Positions 1 to 10,516 of a stretch of 64,000 bases of DNA are shown piece after piece. The position numbers and the translations under genes were made by a program. How positions within the stretch are numbered: position 1 is the first letter of the stretch; every line of letters begins with the position of its first letter. The notes beneath the pieces are model-generated. The model did no database searches, had not been told where the DNA came from, and saw only the letters and a list, made by a program, of their open reading frames with translations. The stretch is from Hysterangium stoloniferum (taxonomy: Eukaryota > Basidiomycota > Agaricomycetes > Hysterangiales > Hysterangiaceae), in the NCBI GenBank assembly GCA_015178975.1, contig WHVD01000059.1:1-64000 (forward strand), written 5' to 3'.

Positions 1-10
1 GAATGTTAAA

Positions 11-871
11 TTGGCTGCAAGAAAAGAAAGCAAAAGACCTAGAGTTCAATACCCCCGATCCAGTCGACTTATGAAAGAGGATTTGACTATTATCTATCGC
101 AAAAGGGACCCTCCGGGTGGATATTCCAGTATTGGGATTTCAGCATTACACGTCTACGGACACGTAGGGAATTCAGAAGCCTCAAATCCTATTAAAATCA
201 GGCTGGACGCTGGAGCTGACCTCTCCTTAATCTCGGAGGATTTCTATAAGGAACTAGAGGACCGCCCTAAACTCAAGCAAGGACTCAAGCTGCGCCTCGT
301 ACAACTTACCGGTAATGCCAAAGTATTAGGATACATCAACGTCCCCATTTATCTCGAGGACGACACCGGTATACTCCTCAAATTTACTGCCGAGACGTAT
401 GTTGTCCGAGGTATGACCATCCCGATCCTTCTTGGAGAAGACTTTCACGTGAATTATGAGATCGGGACACTGCGAGACCAACCGCTGGGTTCCAGATTGA
501 TTTTGCCTGGGAGAGCAGGATCTATTCCAGCCAGCTCTTCCAAGGAGCTGCAGCCTTTAACCTTTTCGATTAGCAAGATCCCCTTTGAGGAATTAGCCGA
601 TGACCCGTCTGAATTGACTTCCAAACCAGACAAAGGAGTGCGTACTGAAAGAGTCGCACGGGCCTTACAAGATTGTACTATAGAACCGGAATCAGCTCGA
701 TTAGTACCGATCTTTGTAGGAGATCTTATTGGTGACCAATGGATAGTCGAGGGAGTTGTCTTACAGAACGACGATGGGAGTATACTAGCTGCTCCCACCA
801 CTGCCATCTCTAGGGAACGTGCCGCGATACCTCTCGCTAATCCCTCTCTGACGCCAAGAATCATCAGATGA
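11..871 (+). CDS. Element 1 pol, aspartic protease region
   Basis: The region encodes a retropepsin-like aspartic protease, which in this family cuts the Gag-Pol polyprotein inside the virus-like particle. The active-site signature DAGAD followed by LSLI lies near residues 67-75, and a second hydrophobic segment ending ILLGEDF near residue 140 fits the flap and C-terminal half of retropepsins. An extended linker of roughly 130 residues follows before the polymerase. The reading frame may start upstream of the window, so the first Met is not necessarily the real start. Fossil element; no function is claimed for this copy. Confidence 0.75.
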   Translation: MAARKESKRPRVQYPRSSRLMKEDLTIIYRKRDPPGGYSSIGISALHVYGHVGNSEASNPIKIRLDAGADLSLISEDFYKELEDRPKLKQGLKLRLVQLTGNAKVLGYINVPIYLEDDTGILLKFTAETYVVRGMTIPILLGEDFHVNYEIGTLRDQPLGSRLILPGRAGSIPASSSKELQPLTFSISKIPFEELADDPSELTSKPDKGVRTERVARALQDCTIEPESARLVPIFVGDLIGDQWIVEGVVLQNDDGSILAAPTTAISRERAAIPLANPSLTPRIIR

Positions 872-1344
872 GGGGAAACCGTTGGATTAATTCACGATGC
901 GAACAAATGGGCCCAGACTCCTAGATCTTCGACTGAGAGGGCATCAATGCAGTCGATGGCAACCAAGATCACTCATCTTGTCGAAAGTCTATCAAGAATA
1001 GAAGAGGAACGTGTCCTTAATCCTCAATCTTCCAGGCTGCCCCTGCAATGGGAACTCGCAGACAATTTCGATCCGGCAGGCCCCAAAACATCAGAAGTTG
1101 CCACCACGGAAACGCTTCGCGCGGAAGATCTGCATAAGCTAGTTAATTTAGGTCCTGATATCCCTACCGACGTCTCCCCCCACTTGGAGTCAGTATTAAC
1201 TAAGAACGTCCTAGCTTTTGGAGTAGATGGGCATTTAGGACAAGTAGATGTCAAGGTCAATGTTCCCTTAAAAGATGGCGCACAACCTATTTCAATGTCA
1301 ATGTTCTAACCTCCCCGGCTAATAGGAAAGTCATTGACGAACAA

Positions 1345-2127
1345 ATGGACACTTGGTTCCAACAGGGAGTGATTGAACCATCCAAGAGTCCTTGGGGGGC
1401 GCCAGCCTTTGTCGTCTATCGCAACGGGAAACCACGAGTAGTAATCGACTATAGAAAGTTGAACAGCCTAACGGTTCCCGATGAATTTCCACTGCCGCGT
1501 CAATCGGAAATCATGCAGGCACTCTCGGGATCCAACATCTTATCTTCTTTCGATGCACTAGCTGGTTTTACCCAATTTGAAATGTTAGAGGAAGATAAAC
1601 CGAAGACAGCCTTCAGATCCCATCGAGGACTGTGGCAATTCAGGAGAATGCCCTTTGGACTTCGTAATGGACCTTCTATATTTCAAAGGGTTATGCAAAC
1701 CGTACTTGCACCCTACTTATGGATATTCTGCCTAGTTTATATTGACGACATCGTGATCTTTTCTAAGACATGGGACGATCATCTAGAGCATTTGGACCAG
1801 GTCCTACAAGCTATCATTGCAGCGGGAATCACTCTCTCGCCCAAAAAGTGCTACGTGGGGTACAATTCGATTCTACTACTAGGACATAAGGTGTCTAGAC
1901 TTGGCTTTTCGACCCATCAAGAAAAGGTCGCCGCTATATTGGAATTAGCCACGCCTTCTAAGATAGCAGACCTTCAACGCTTTCTCGGAATGGTTCTGTA
2001 CTTCTCTGCTTACATACCATTCTACTCCTGGACGGTTGCTCCACTTTTCAACCTCTTAAAGAAAGGAGTTCATTGGCATTGGGATTCAGAACACGCCGAG
2101 CTTTTGAAGACATCAAAGTTGCGTTGA
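1345..2127 (+). CDS. Element 1 pol, reverse transcriptase region
   Basis: This is a reverse transcriptase of the Ty3/gypsy class, which copies the element RNA into cDNA. The order of RT blocks is clear: WGAPAFVVYRNGKPRVVIDY near residues 18-37, then FDALAGFTQFEM, then FRRMPFGLRNGPSIFQ, then the catalytic YIDD box in CLVYIDDIVIFS near residue 130, then the thumb-like LGHKVSR and LQRFLGMVLYFSAYIP. The two Asp of YIDD are present. It lies directly downstream of the protease and upstream of RNase H on the same strand. Part of a broken fossil. Confidence 0.88.
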   Translation: MDTWFQQGVIEPSKSPWGAPAFVVYRNGKPRVVIDYRKLNSLTVPDEFPLPRQSEIMQALSGSNILSSFDALAGFTQFEMLEEDKPKTAFRSHRGLWQFRRMPFGLRNGPSIFQRVMQTVLAPYLWIFCLVYIDDIVIFSKTWDDHLEHLDQVLQAIIAAGITLSPKKCYVGYNSILLLGHKVSRLGFSTHQEKVAAILELATPSKIADLQRFLGMVLYFSAYIPFYSWTVAPLFNLLKKGVHWHWDSEHAELLKTSKLR

Positions 2128-2438
2128 GTTCGGCTCCAGTACTTGGACACCCTGCGAGCGGTATGCCTTATAGGTTATACACAGACGCTTCGGACTTCAC
2201 GCTGGGATGTTGCCTCCAGCAAATACAAAAAAATGACGCTTAAGGACCTAAAGGATACGAAAATTTATGCCCAAGCAAGGGCAGCTTTCGATCAATCACG
2301 AGATGTCCCCATTTTTGTTACTTGTTATAAAACCAAGGAGCCGGAATTCACCTGGACGGATTCCTGGGCCGCAGATTTTATGACACCAGTGTCACAGTCG
2401 AACACGTTATCACCTATTGGAGCTGTACGCTCCACAAA

Positions 2439-3128
2439 GTGGAATGTAACTACTCGGCCACAGAGCGAGAAGCATTAGCTGCTAAAGAAGGATTAGTCCA
2501 TTTCCAGCCCTTTATCGAGGGAGAACATATCCTTTTGATCACTGATCATGCGGCGTTACAATGGGCCAGATCTTACGAGAACACTAATCGTCGACTGGCC
2601 GCATGGGGGGCGGTATATGCTGCATACCCCGGTCTGGAAATCCTACATAGAGCAGGGCAGATACACAGCAATGTTGACCCATTATCTAGACTTCCTCGAG
2701 TACCTGACTGTGCTAGCCCTGTGAGAGACAATCTCTTACCAATCGTAGCAGATTCTTATAACCGGAATGACAAAGAGACGTTATGGGAAAACAAACCAGC
2801 GGAAAAGGCCGTCTTTCTCACTCATCACGAGTTAGTTGAACCTGTCGGAACCGTCGAAGAGGTCCCCCAAACAAAATGGGACTTGCACAACCTTCCCAGA
2901 AACGATGAGACTGACGAGGCGGATTTTACTCTCTCGAATCCACAATTACTTATAGAGATCGATGAGAATTATGCTAAGGAACTTCGCGACGGATACCAGA
3001 AAGATCCCACTTTCAGGAATTATTACGCCACCGATCCCATTTCTCCAAACATGGTAGCCACTCCTTCGCATTATTTTATCGGCAAGAATAAGCTATTGTT
3101 CTTTCGAGATTTGGACTGGAAAAGTTGA
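2439..3128 (+). CDS. Element 1 pol, RNase H and linker
   Basis: The N-terminal part, with YSATEREALAAKEGLVHFQP and LLITDHAALQWARSY, is the Ty3/gypsy RNase H block (catalytic Glu in TEREAL, Asp in TDH). HRAGQIHSNVDPLSRLPR is the typical end of this domain. RNase H removes RNA from the RNA-DNA hybrid during reverse transcription. A hydrophilic linker of roughly 130 residues leads to the integrase zinc-binding region. Part of a broken fossil element. Confidence 0.8.
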   Translation: MECNYSATEREALAAKEGLVHFQPFIEGEHILLITDHAALQWARSYENTNRRLAAWGAVYAAYPGLEILHRAGQIHSNVDPLSRLPRVPDCASPVRDNLLPIVADSYNRNDKETLWENKPAEKAVFLTHHELVEPVGTVEEVPQTKWDLHNLPRNDETDEADFTLSNPQLLIEIDENYAKELRDGYQKDPTFRNYYATDPISPNMVATPSHYFIGKNKLLFFRDLDWKS

Positions 3129-3146
3129 ATCTGCATTCCTAGCAGC

Positions 3147-4467
3147 ATGACGACAACCATACTCAAGCTGATACACGATAATCCTTTCGAAGGAGCTCAT
3201 GCAGGTGGCCACAGGCTCTTTAATCTGATGAAAGACTGTTTCTTCTGGCCGAGGATGTTGCAGGACTGCGTGGCGTACGCTCGCAGCTGCGACATATACC
3301 AGAAAACTAAAATCGATCATTCCGCTCGACAAGGAGCCCTTCGACCCACGGATGTACTCCTAAGGCCGTTTGAGGTTGTCTCAATGGACCTGATTACCGG
3401 ATTGCCTCCTTCTACAGAGGGCAGTTATTCTGCCATCTTCATCGCCGTGGATAAACTCACGTGCTTCTTGATCTGTGAACCCACCACTTCAGATCTATCC
3501 GCAGAAGGATTCGTGCGAATCTTCGTGAATAAAGTAGCCGCTCCTTTCGGCCTGCCTTCAAGGATAATCTGTGATCGAGACAAAAGGTGGACCTGTAGGT
3601 TTTGGAGAGAAGTCTGCAAAGTATATGGAAGTGCCCTTGCAGTATCCTCGTCCCACCATCCTCAGACCGATGGTCAAACAGAGAATGCTAATGCTATTGT
3701 GGAGCAAATGCTCAGTGTACTGCGCCTCTTCGAAGGAGGAATGGTCTAAATGGACTCAAGTAGTGGCTCATACCTACAATTCGACGGTGCAAAGCTCAAC
3801 AAGCTATGCGCCGGCCTTTTTGCTGATGGGCTACTTACCAAGAGGAATGTCTAGCTGTCTAGGAGGGGACGACCCTGTGGTTCCCAGAGAATTATCAGAT
3901 AGCCCTGTAGCCGACCAATGGATCTTAGAATTGGAAAACCACCGACAAGCGGCGCGGGATTCGATTGCGCGAGCACAAGAGACCCAAGCTCGCAGTTACA
4001 ACAAGAGACGGAGATTAGTGGAGGATATCTCAGAGGGAGATTATGTTCTGATCAATCCCCATTCTCTCGAGCTCGTCGAGGCCAAGGGACCCGGAAGAAA
4101 ACTTATACAAAGACGGATAGGGCCATTTGAGGTCTTGGAAAAGATCAATCCTCAAGTCTTCCGACTCCGCATCCCCTCGGAATATCAATTACATCCAGTG
4201 ATTAATCGAGACCATCTTAAAAAGTACCACCTCTCCCCTAAGGAATTCGGATCGAGGGAGCTACTCGAGAACCCTCGAGAACTCAATCGTAACGACGAGG
4301 AGTACGAAGTAGAAGCTATAGTAGGGCACAAAAAGCATCGCAATCGACTCCTTTTCCAAGTTCGATGGAAAGGATATGGACCGGAGGAGGACACTTGGTT
4401 AAATGGCAATGACCTTCGTAACGCTCCCGCTCTTCTTAGAGCTTACAAGACTATTTATCGAATTTAA
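3147..4467 (+). CDS. Element 1 pol, integrase with C-terminal chromodomain
   Basis: The region encodes the integrase that inserts the cDNA copy. It begins with a His-His-Cys-Cys zinc-binding part (HDNPFEGAHAGGHRLF ... CVAYARSCDIYQ). The catalytic core follows, with VSMDLITGLP (first Asp), a second Asp near IICDRDKRW, and HPQTDGQTENANAIVE (Glu). Downstream are a GPFEVLEKINPQVFRL segment (GPF/Y-like module) and a chromodomain, YEVEAIVGHKKHRNRLLFQV through RWKGYGPEEDTWL. Chromodomains define chromoviruses and are thought to steer integration to heterochromatin. Part of a broken fossil. Confidence 0.85.
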
Positions 4468-4499
4468 TGATCATTTCACATCCTTACGACGACAACACT

Positions 4500-4660
4500 G
4501 TTTATCTATTTCTAGCTCTACCCCTCCCCCTACTTTCTTCCCCCTCGGCCTTTCACTTCAATAACCGAGCGGAGCTTGAAATTAATATAAAATACGTAAA
4601 TTCGCTAAAGAAAATTTTATTCCCCCTATCTCTTCCCTCCACGTCAACCTCTCTAATCAG
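4500..4660 (+). promoter_or_regulatory. Possible internal promoter ahead of the extra ORF
   Basis: About 160 bp separates the end of the chromodomain from the next ORF. It holds a C/T-rich tract (about 4515-4550), an AATATAAAATA stretch at 4584-4594 and a second pyrimidine-rich tract just before the ATG at 4667. Pyrimidine tracts upstream of a TATA-like box are common in fungal promoters. This is inference only; read-through from the LTR is the alternative. Confidence 0.3.
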
Positions 4661-4666
4661 TACACT

Positions 4667-7129
4667 ATGTCGCAGGAGCAACAACCCAAACCCAAGTTCC
4701 CCAACTTCAAAAGAATACCGCGACCTCAACCCATTAATACCTCTACCACACCGTCTCACACTGAACAAGTCGAGCACTCCACGAGTAATTCTGGAACGCC
4801 TTTGCCAATACCCTCCGCTGCGCAGGGTGACATCACGGGAACGTCCACCAACTCGGGGAACGGAACCGCCTTTACTCCATACGCTCCTCTTCCCAGACCC
4901 CGATTTCCCAATTTTAAAAGAATACCTCGACCTCAAACTACAGTTCCTTCTGCCCCATCACCTCGAACAGAAACTGTCGAGCACGTGGAGGAGACTTCAT
5001 TGTTCACGAATCCTACGCGGACGGACTCCATTTCAAAAGCTGCACCATGGTCCTCTAATACTTGGGGGGCTCCCTCGGGAACATGGAGCAAAACCCCACC
5101 ACCTTCTTGTAGTATTTTCCCTTCTACCGAAGAGGAGATCAGAAAGAAACAGCAGTCTGAGGCCTTCTCTGCACAGGTTCAGGAGGAATTGAAAATGCTT
5201 AAACGGAAGAGGAGAGAGGAGTACTTGGAAGGACAATGGAGGATGGGGGCTAGGGATAATGTCCCTTCAAGGCGGACACGCCAGGAATGGAGGAAAATGG
5301 AAGGGCACGATAATCCTTCAATCATCGCTCCCCCTTCGGGTCATAAATGGACGGATTTCGCTGAAACGGATTGCAGCGACAGGGGCACGCCATGTGTTCG
5401 GAGTGTAGGCCAAAAAAGTAGGAAAGGAAAAGATGGAGTCACCTTCTACGATTGGGACAAGGTACGAAGGATCAAGTTACAAAGCATTGCATTGCGACAT
5501 GGAGATGGAGTTGCATTACCTCCCAGACCCCCTTCACACCGTGGACCTCAGGAACGGACCTACCGGATGGGGCCCAGTGATCTTTCATCTGACTCGGAGG
5601 ACAACCAATCTCGCTACCCCGCCTATGACAGCAAGTACCTCGGTGCTGACTGCCATGAAGGTTTCCTACTCCCTGACAACATTCACTTCTTCACGAGTGA
5701 TCCTAACCAACGACGAAAGCTACCAACTTCCGTCAGAGTTTGGAGAGGGTATCGTCCAGCAGACTCTGCAATCCCATCCACTTCCTCTCATCTCCCTCCA
5801 CCTCCGCCGGTCTCTTCCGTACCTACATTACAGCACTTTACACCCTTTTCGGAGCTACCGGGAAGTCTTGTACCATCCTCCGAGCTGCCTTCTCTTCCCC
5901 CTATACCACTACCCCTCCCCTTCGCAGGACATTGTCTTATATCACTGTCCTCATCCATACCCAAGCCTCCTCCAGCACCACAGCCAATCTCACCCCTCCG
6001 CACGTCACCCGACCCTCTCGTCGCCTCCCACTCTACTTCGACACCTTTGGCCCCTGCGGTGTCTAACGTTCCCCTCACTTCCTTGACACCGCAGAGTCCA
6101 CCGCCCGCCTCTCCCTACTCCCCTTGCGTTTCTCTGGGAAGTCCCATTCAGCATCCTAACGATACATTAATGGATGTTGATCACCCTATCCCGGAAGTTC
6201 TCGCAACGCCTATGGAGGAAGTCCTCGAAGCGCCTCTTTCAGCCATAGACGTCTCCAAGGAACCCCCCCCGGCAATGGAAGCCTTTGAGGAACCTCCCCC
6301 CTTAAGCGAAAAAGCAAAAGGGAAACGAAGAACTCAAGCTGACGAGCCCCTTGTCATGGACCCCCCCTCGACCCACCCCATTCGCAGCCCCCCGCCACAG
6401 CCGTCCTCTCCCCTCCATTCTGGGGATACGGCTGGCCCCTCCCGTCCCTTCCAGTCAAGTTGGATGCGCGTGTCTATTAATTACCCCTCTGACATCTTCA
6501 CTGTGGGACGCACATTAACGCGACTGGGACCAACCCTGCGGCAGCCCCTTCTTAAAGGGCATATCCAGGGGTATAGCGGGTCTCTTACTTTGTCGGACCG
6601 CATGAGCGCATTTTATTTATGCGTCAACGACCCTAAGGAACAGCTGCGTTTAGCAGAGGATATAGAACGGGTGGAACTTTCCATGTTTCGGTCCTTACTT
6701 GTCAACTCCTCTTGTGTTCTTCCTGACCACACACCAACCCACTCTGCAGTGGACCTCGTTGACTTGTTGGAGCAACTGTTGCCAGATTCGGACACTTCGA
6801 GAGGAATCCCCTCTGGAGGAGACATGAGCTCCACACCGCTCATCACTCCTACCCCGCCATCACTACACTCTCGACCCCCTCTCCTTGCCCGTATAACTGA
6901 CACTTCCGCGGATCGCGTTCGCGCCATAATTCGAACGCGCCAGAAGGTCTACGGTCGTTGGGTCTCGTCGATCCAAAAACTGGATGGGTTGACATCCGCC
7001 AATGACGCTTCGAGGCGGGAGGACATCGCTCTTTCCTTTCGTGCCAAGCATCTCGCCTGGGGCAACGCTATCCTACACCTTGGGGGTTCATCGCAGGACG
7101 CATGGGGAGGAGTTCCAAGTGTCCTTTGA
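4667..7129 (+). CDS. 820-residue extra ORF of element 1, unknown function
   Basis: I do not recognise this protein. The ORF is open for 820 codons on the same strand as pol, between the chromodomain and the 3' LTR. What is visible: a 13-residue motif PKFPNFKRIPRPQ near residue 8, repeated with small changes near residue 78; a highly charged Glu/Lys/Arg segment (about 155-210) of coiled-coil character; long Pro/Ser/Thr-rich low-complexity stretches in the middle and C-terminal half; and a less biased block near 600-690 containing a YLCVNDPKEQLRLAEDIERV helix-like run. There is no CCHC knuckle, protease or membrane segment. It could be an accessory protein of the element or a captured host fragment. 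It is the longest uninterrupted frame in the element, although pol is broken. Confidence 0.7.
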   Translation: MSQEQQPKPKFPNFKRIPRPQPINTSTTPSHTEQVEHSTSNSGTPLPIPSAAQGDITGTSTNSGNGTAFTPYAPLPRPRFPNFKRIPRPQTTVPSAPSPRTETVEHVEETSLFTNPTRTDSISKAAPWSSNTWGAPSGTWSKTPPPSCSIFPSTEEEIRKKQQSEAFSAQVQEELKMLKRKRREEYLEGQWRMGARDNVPSRRTRQEWRKMEGHDNPSIIAPPSGHKWTDFAETDCSDRGTPCVRSVGQKSRKGKDGVTFYDWDKVRRIKLQSIALRHGDGVALPPRPPSHRGPQERTYRMGPSDLSSDSEDNQSRYPAYDSKYLGADCHEGFLLPDNIHFFTSDPNQRRKLPTSVRVWRGYRPADSAIPSTSSHLPPPPPVSSVPTLQHFTPFSELPGSLVPSSELPSLPPIPLPLPFAGHCLISLSSSIPKPPPAPQPISPLRTSPDPLVASHSTSTPLAPAVSNVPLTSLTPQSPPPASPYSPCVSLGSPIQHPNDTLMDVDHPIPEVLATPMEEVLEAPLSAIDVSKEPPPAMEAFEEPPPLSEKAKGKRRTQADEPLVMDPPSTHPIRSPPPQPSSPLHSGDTAGPSRPFQSSWMRVSINYPSDIFTVGRTLTRLGPTLRQPLLKGHIQGYSGSLTLSDRMSAFYLCVNDPKEQLRLAEDIERVELSMFRSLLVNSSCVLPDHTPTHSAVDLVDLLEQLLPDSDTSRGIPSGGDMSSTPLITPTPPSLHSRPPLLARITDTSADRVRAIIRTRQKVYGRWVSSIQKLDGLTSANDASRREDIALSFRAKHLAWGNAILHLGGSSQDAWGGVPSVL

Positions 7130-7166
7130 CATCTTCTTTGACATAGCTCTTCGACCTGGGGGGCAC

Positions 7167-7797
7167 TGTGAGAGGTATGGCAAAATACACTCAGGAAATA
7201 TAGTCGGATGTGCTCTTACTATATTTCCTTTATTATTTCTATTTTCTCTCTTTCATTATACCTATAATTAGTTCAACGACCTATGTATGCGGTAGATCGA
7301 CTCTCGTGGGCGCACACACGCCAGACTTATGTATTCTAGCGCCGGTAGTTTAGAACTCAGACACTTTTTACACCGCAACCACGACTTACCCAGACACCCA
7401 TTAGTGTCCTGTAAGTTGTGATTGGTGTATCATCTCGACCGTCACAGACGGGCTTTAGCTACTCATTCAAACTGAGTTTCGAACTGTATCAGTCGAAACT
7501 CAATCCCTATCTCAACTTGCGTGGACTACATCCACGCTACTCTATTATTCGACTCTCTAACTACTCTACTTGCACTCGAGCAGTTATCCAGAATCGTACT
7601 TAACCAGTCGATTCTGCTTATTCGTTCTAGCTATCTACCTTACTTTAGATAGCTATTTCTCTCTACCGTATTGAACTACATAGTCAATACGTGTTCGCTC
7701 CGTATTAGACTTAGACAGTCAATACATAGTGGTATCGTACTTCAACGGTCGATATTCTTCGTATATAGAACGGTTAGAACTTCTACCACTCTTCACA
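7167..7797 (+). repeat. 3' LTR of element 1
   Basis: The LTR is 631 bp, starting TGTGAGAGGTATGG right after the polypurine tract CTGGGGGGCAC and ending ACTCTTCACA. The boundaries are supported by the related solo LTR at 26496-26899, which has the same start and end and a perfect TSD. The five bases after it are CAGCC; the partner TSD is outside the window. Confidence 0.8.
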
Positions 7798-8294
7798 CAG
7801 CCTTAGACTCCAGCCCTCTGGTTATCAGCCAAGTGTTGAGATCTCAGGCCTGAAGCTAAAGGGTGATCAGATATTGGGGGTCCGTACATACTCAACTGGG
7901 AGGTCCAATTCTACTAATCAAGTGGAGCTTGGCTTCAATGTATGTGTTGCCTTGCACAAACTGTCAGTTTGCTCCAGTATTTGGAGACAAGAAAATAGTA
8001 CATAATGAAACTAAAGTCAACATTTTGCTAGAACAACTGGGGGCTGAAATGCTAAGAGTTGAGGGGTAAGAGTCTTGGCTGGCTGAAAGCTTTTTGTCAG
8101 AAATTAAGTAGAGAGAAGGGGAATCTAAGCTGATATTCAAACTAAAGATAAGTAGAGTACAGGGTAAGGTTTTTATACTAGAGTGAGATGGATGATTGGA
8201 AGGTGTTATGACCGTGTTGCAACCCGAAGATAACTGACGACACTATCACCTCAGGTTATTGTCACGTCTTCATATCAGCCACTGTCGGTAAACC

Positions 8295-9340
8295 TGTTAC
8301 GACCGTGTCACAACCCTATCGGTCCCCAAGGTTATCGCCACTTATCAACAATTCAAGTTACTATTCAAGTCACCACATCAGAAACCATCGGCCCCCGAAG
8401 CTGATGTATGCTTTCACGATGATCAAACTCCGTTTACGCCCACATCAAAAATACTTGTATTGTCTGGTTAAACTTTTGATATGTCCCTTTTATTATGTTG
8501 ATCCATTCTATCCTATGTTTCACATATGTCTATCTATATTTGTAGTCCTCGAACTATTTTCTTTTACCGTATTTCCGCCCTCGGTTATCATCGGCCTCCA
8601 AAGTAATCATAAACTTCCCGTTCCTAGTCAAGCTTATTGTTAATACCGTTTTCCACCCTTCTCCCTGATTAGTATTTTCTAGACACCTGTTACTTGTATA
8701 TGAACCCGCTGTAGTTGTAGTTTAGGCAATCAGAATATTGACTCAGAATACCCTCATATGTCTGTAACAGTCTCATACTAAGAATCCCCTCATCCACCTT
8801 CGTGTGTGCTTGCCCACTCCTGACCCTGACCCCTTGGCCTGACACTCGACTTATCCTTCAGTCCCAATCGGTATCTCGCCGAAAGGAACTCCTTAGGATT
8901 AGTCTTCGCCTGTCTGAAATTTAAGGACACCCTACAGATATTTGCGAGGGCGCAGCACATAAGCTGAAGCCAAGTCCTTCTGATTGGTCCCTATCGGCCA
9001 CTGACATTATGTTAGAGTATGATATTACAGCTCTCACATAGTATATGATGTTCCCTATATTTTTCTGATATTTGTAGTATTTTTCCCAGCACTGTAGGTG
9101 CAGTATTGAGTGAGTTATCTAGTAAGGTAACTGATGTATAGGTGCTTAGGTAAGCACCCTGTAGCATACTCCGCTGTGGGTGTGGGAAAGTCTCCTTAGT
9201 GTTTACTTTCCTCACACTCACAGGTATGTAGTTATTTCACAGTTGAATACATTTAGTGTTTACTTTCCTCACACTCACAGGGTGTTTGTTAAGAGTTATT
9301 CAACTGTTTCAACACATTAGTCAGTTTTCAGTTCTTAACA
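8295..9340 (+). repeat. Solo LTR A, TSD AAACC, nested in LTR B
   Basis: It starts TGTTACGACCGTG and ends CAGTTCTTAACA. AAACC occurs at 8290-8294 and 9341-9345. It is interrupted by LTR C (9010-9314). Without that insert it is about 736 bp, matching the 738-bp and 737-bp copies at 16952 and 59292. Confidence 0.9.
9010..9314 (+). repeat. Short solo LTR C, TSD CATTA, innermost level of the nest
   Basis: The 305-bp insert starts TGTTAGAGTATG and ends TTTCAACA, with CATTA at 9005-9009 and 9315-9319. Removing it restores the end sequence of family A exactly. It holds two direct copies (about 9196 and 9253) of a 27-29 bp segment with core TTTACTTTCCTCACACTCAC. The TGTTAG...CAACA ends suggest a copia-type LTR. 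Confidence 0.85.
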
Positions 9341-10258
9341 AAACCCAACACTGATGTACACCCTCATGGCAATCAACCCCCACTTCAGCCCCTGTCAAAT
9401 TATACTTGTACTATCTGGTTATACTCTGATATGTCCCTTTATCCTTTGATGATCCATTTATTCTATGTCTCACCTATGCCTGTATATACTGTGGACTGTT
9501 TCCTTTTTTCGTAGTTATTATCCTCAGTTATTCACAGCCTCCAACTTTATCATAACCTTCCTGTTCTTGGTCAAGTTTATTTGTCATTGGGGCATTTCTC
9601 CTCTTCCCTTAGTTAGTATTTTCTAGATGCCAATAACTCGTATATAAACCTGCTGTAATGTAGCTACTAAGCAATCAGAATATCGACTCAGAACACCCCT
9701 AAATAACTCTCATAGTCTTGCTCTGAGTATCCACTCTCTGATCCTCTGACTCTCCAACCCTCTGACTCTCCGACCCTCTGACCCTCTGACCCAACCCTCA
9801 ACTTATCCTACAGCTTCCAATTGGTGACTTACCATGAGGATTGCACAACAGGACTAGTTCTCACCCACCTGAAATTTAAGGACACCTGATGGTAACTTTC
9901 AAGGGCACAGCATAAAAGCTGAAGCCAAGTCCTTCCATTCAGCCTCTGTTGGTCTTCCAACCTTAGTCACCTTTCTGTTCTTAACAGAAGGCCAATCATG
10001 GAGGTAAGAAGACAAATGGGTCAAAAGAAGCAAGTGATGGAACAAGGGGTGGAAGGGGATTAAATGCAAGGTAACAGAAGAATACTAATGGTTAGAGGTG
10101 GCAAATAAATGTAGAACAGATGATGGAAAATCATCAGAATGGGAGCAGAATGGAATGACCAAAATGGTAATTGATGTGACAGTGCTGATGTTGGGAAGCC
10201 AGAGGGTTACCAGAGTAAGAACAGGTTGTGGCACCCTAAAACATGAGGTTCCTAAACA

Positions 10259-10516
10259 GTATCCCCCTATTAGGTCAAGACCTTTCTAAAAAATGATATC
10301 TGGGTGCCTCATGCACTCACTTGGGTTAATATTTGCACCTATGCTTTTTAGTCAATGGGCACCTCTGGGAATATAAAAATTCAATCTTTTCAAAATTTTT
10401 ACTCAGAATCTCTCGACTTCCTTCCTTGCCCACCACACATTCTCAACCATTATTCCCAATGAGCCCCAGTAACAATGAGGACATGTGAGGGCTTTAACAA
10501 TGGCTTTGGGAGGCTG
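10259..10516 (+). promoter_or_regulatory. Polypurine tract remnant and putative start of an accessory gene
   Basis: Next to the family D LTR lies the complement of a polypurine tract (10259-10285). Further right are GGGAATATAAAAATTC (TATA-like, about 10368) and an ATG near 10458, followed by sequence that continues across the solo LTR 10517-11893 into the charged coding relic at 11894. This mirrors the opposite-strand gene of the F-type elements (43574-44734). Evidence is weaker here because the copy is decayed. Confidence 0.35.

Larger units (their letters stand above)
1..7797 (+). mobile_element. Ty3/gypsy chromovirus (element 1), 5' part outside window
   Basis: Domain order along the + strand is aspartic protease, reverse transcriptase, RNase H, integrase and chromodomain, which is the Ty3/gypsy chromovirus order. 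A further long ORF (4667-7129) follows, then a 3' LTR (7167-7797) that starts TGTGAGAGG after a G-rich polypurine tract and ends TTCACA. The 5' LTR and gag lie before base 1. The element is broken, with several breaks (about four to five) in pol, while the extra ORF is open throughout. Its LTR is unlike families A, D, E and G elsewhere in the window, but its ends match a solo LTR at 26496-26899. Age cannot be read because only one LTR is present. Confidence 0.93.
8204..9986 (+). repeat. Solo LTR B (older family A member), TSD GAAGG
   Basis: It starts TGTTATGACCGTG and ends TGTTCTTAACA. GAAGG occurs at 8199-8203 and 9987-9991. It is interrupted by LTR A at 8295-9340. Its sequence is clearly of the same family as A but more diverged, so it is older. 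It contains a CTCTGACYC low-complexity run (about 9735-9795). Confidence 0.85.
7834..10258 (-). repeat. LTR of family D (minus), host of a four-level nest
   Basis: Read on the - strand it starts TGTTTAGGAACC at 10258 and ends CTCAACA at 7834. Its two halves (10258-9992 and 8198-7834) align with other family D copies at 10517, 12050 and 47000. They are separated by LTR B (8204-9986) with TSD GAAGG on both sides. A polypurine tract (GACCTAATAGGGGGATAC on the - strand) abuts 10258, so this was a 3' LTR of a reverse-oriented element rather than a solo LTR. The end at 7834 is less certain. Confidence 0.65.
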
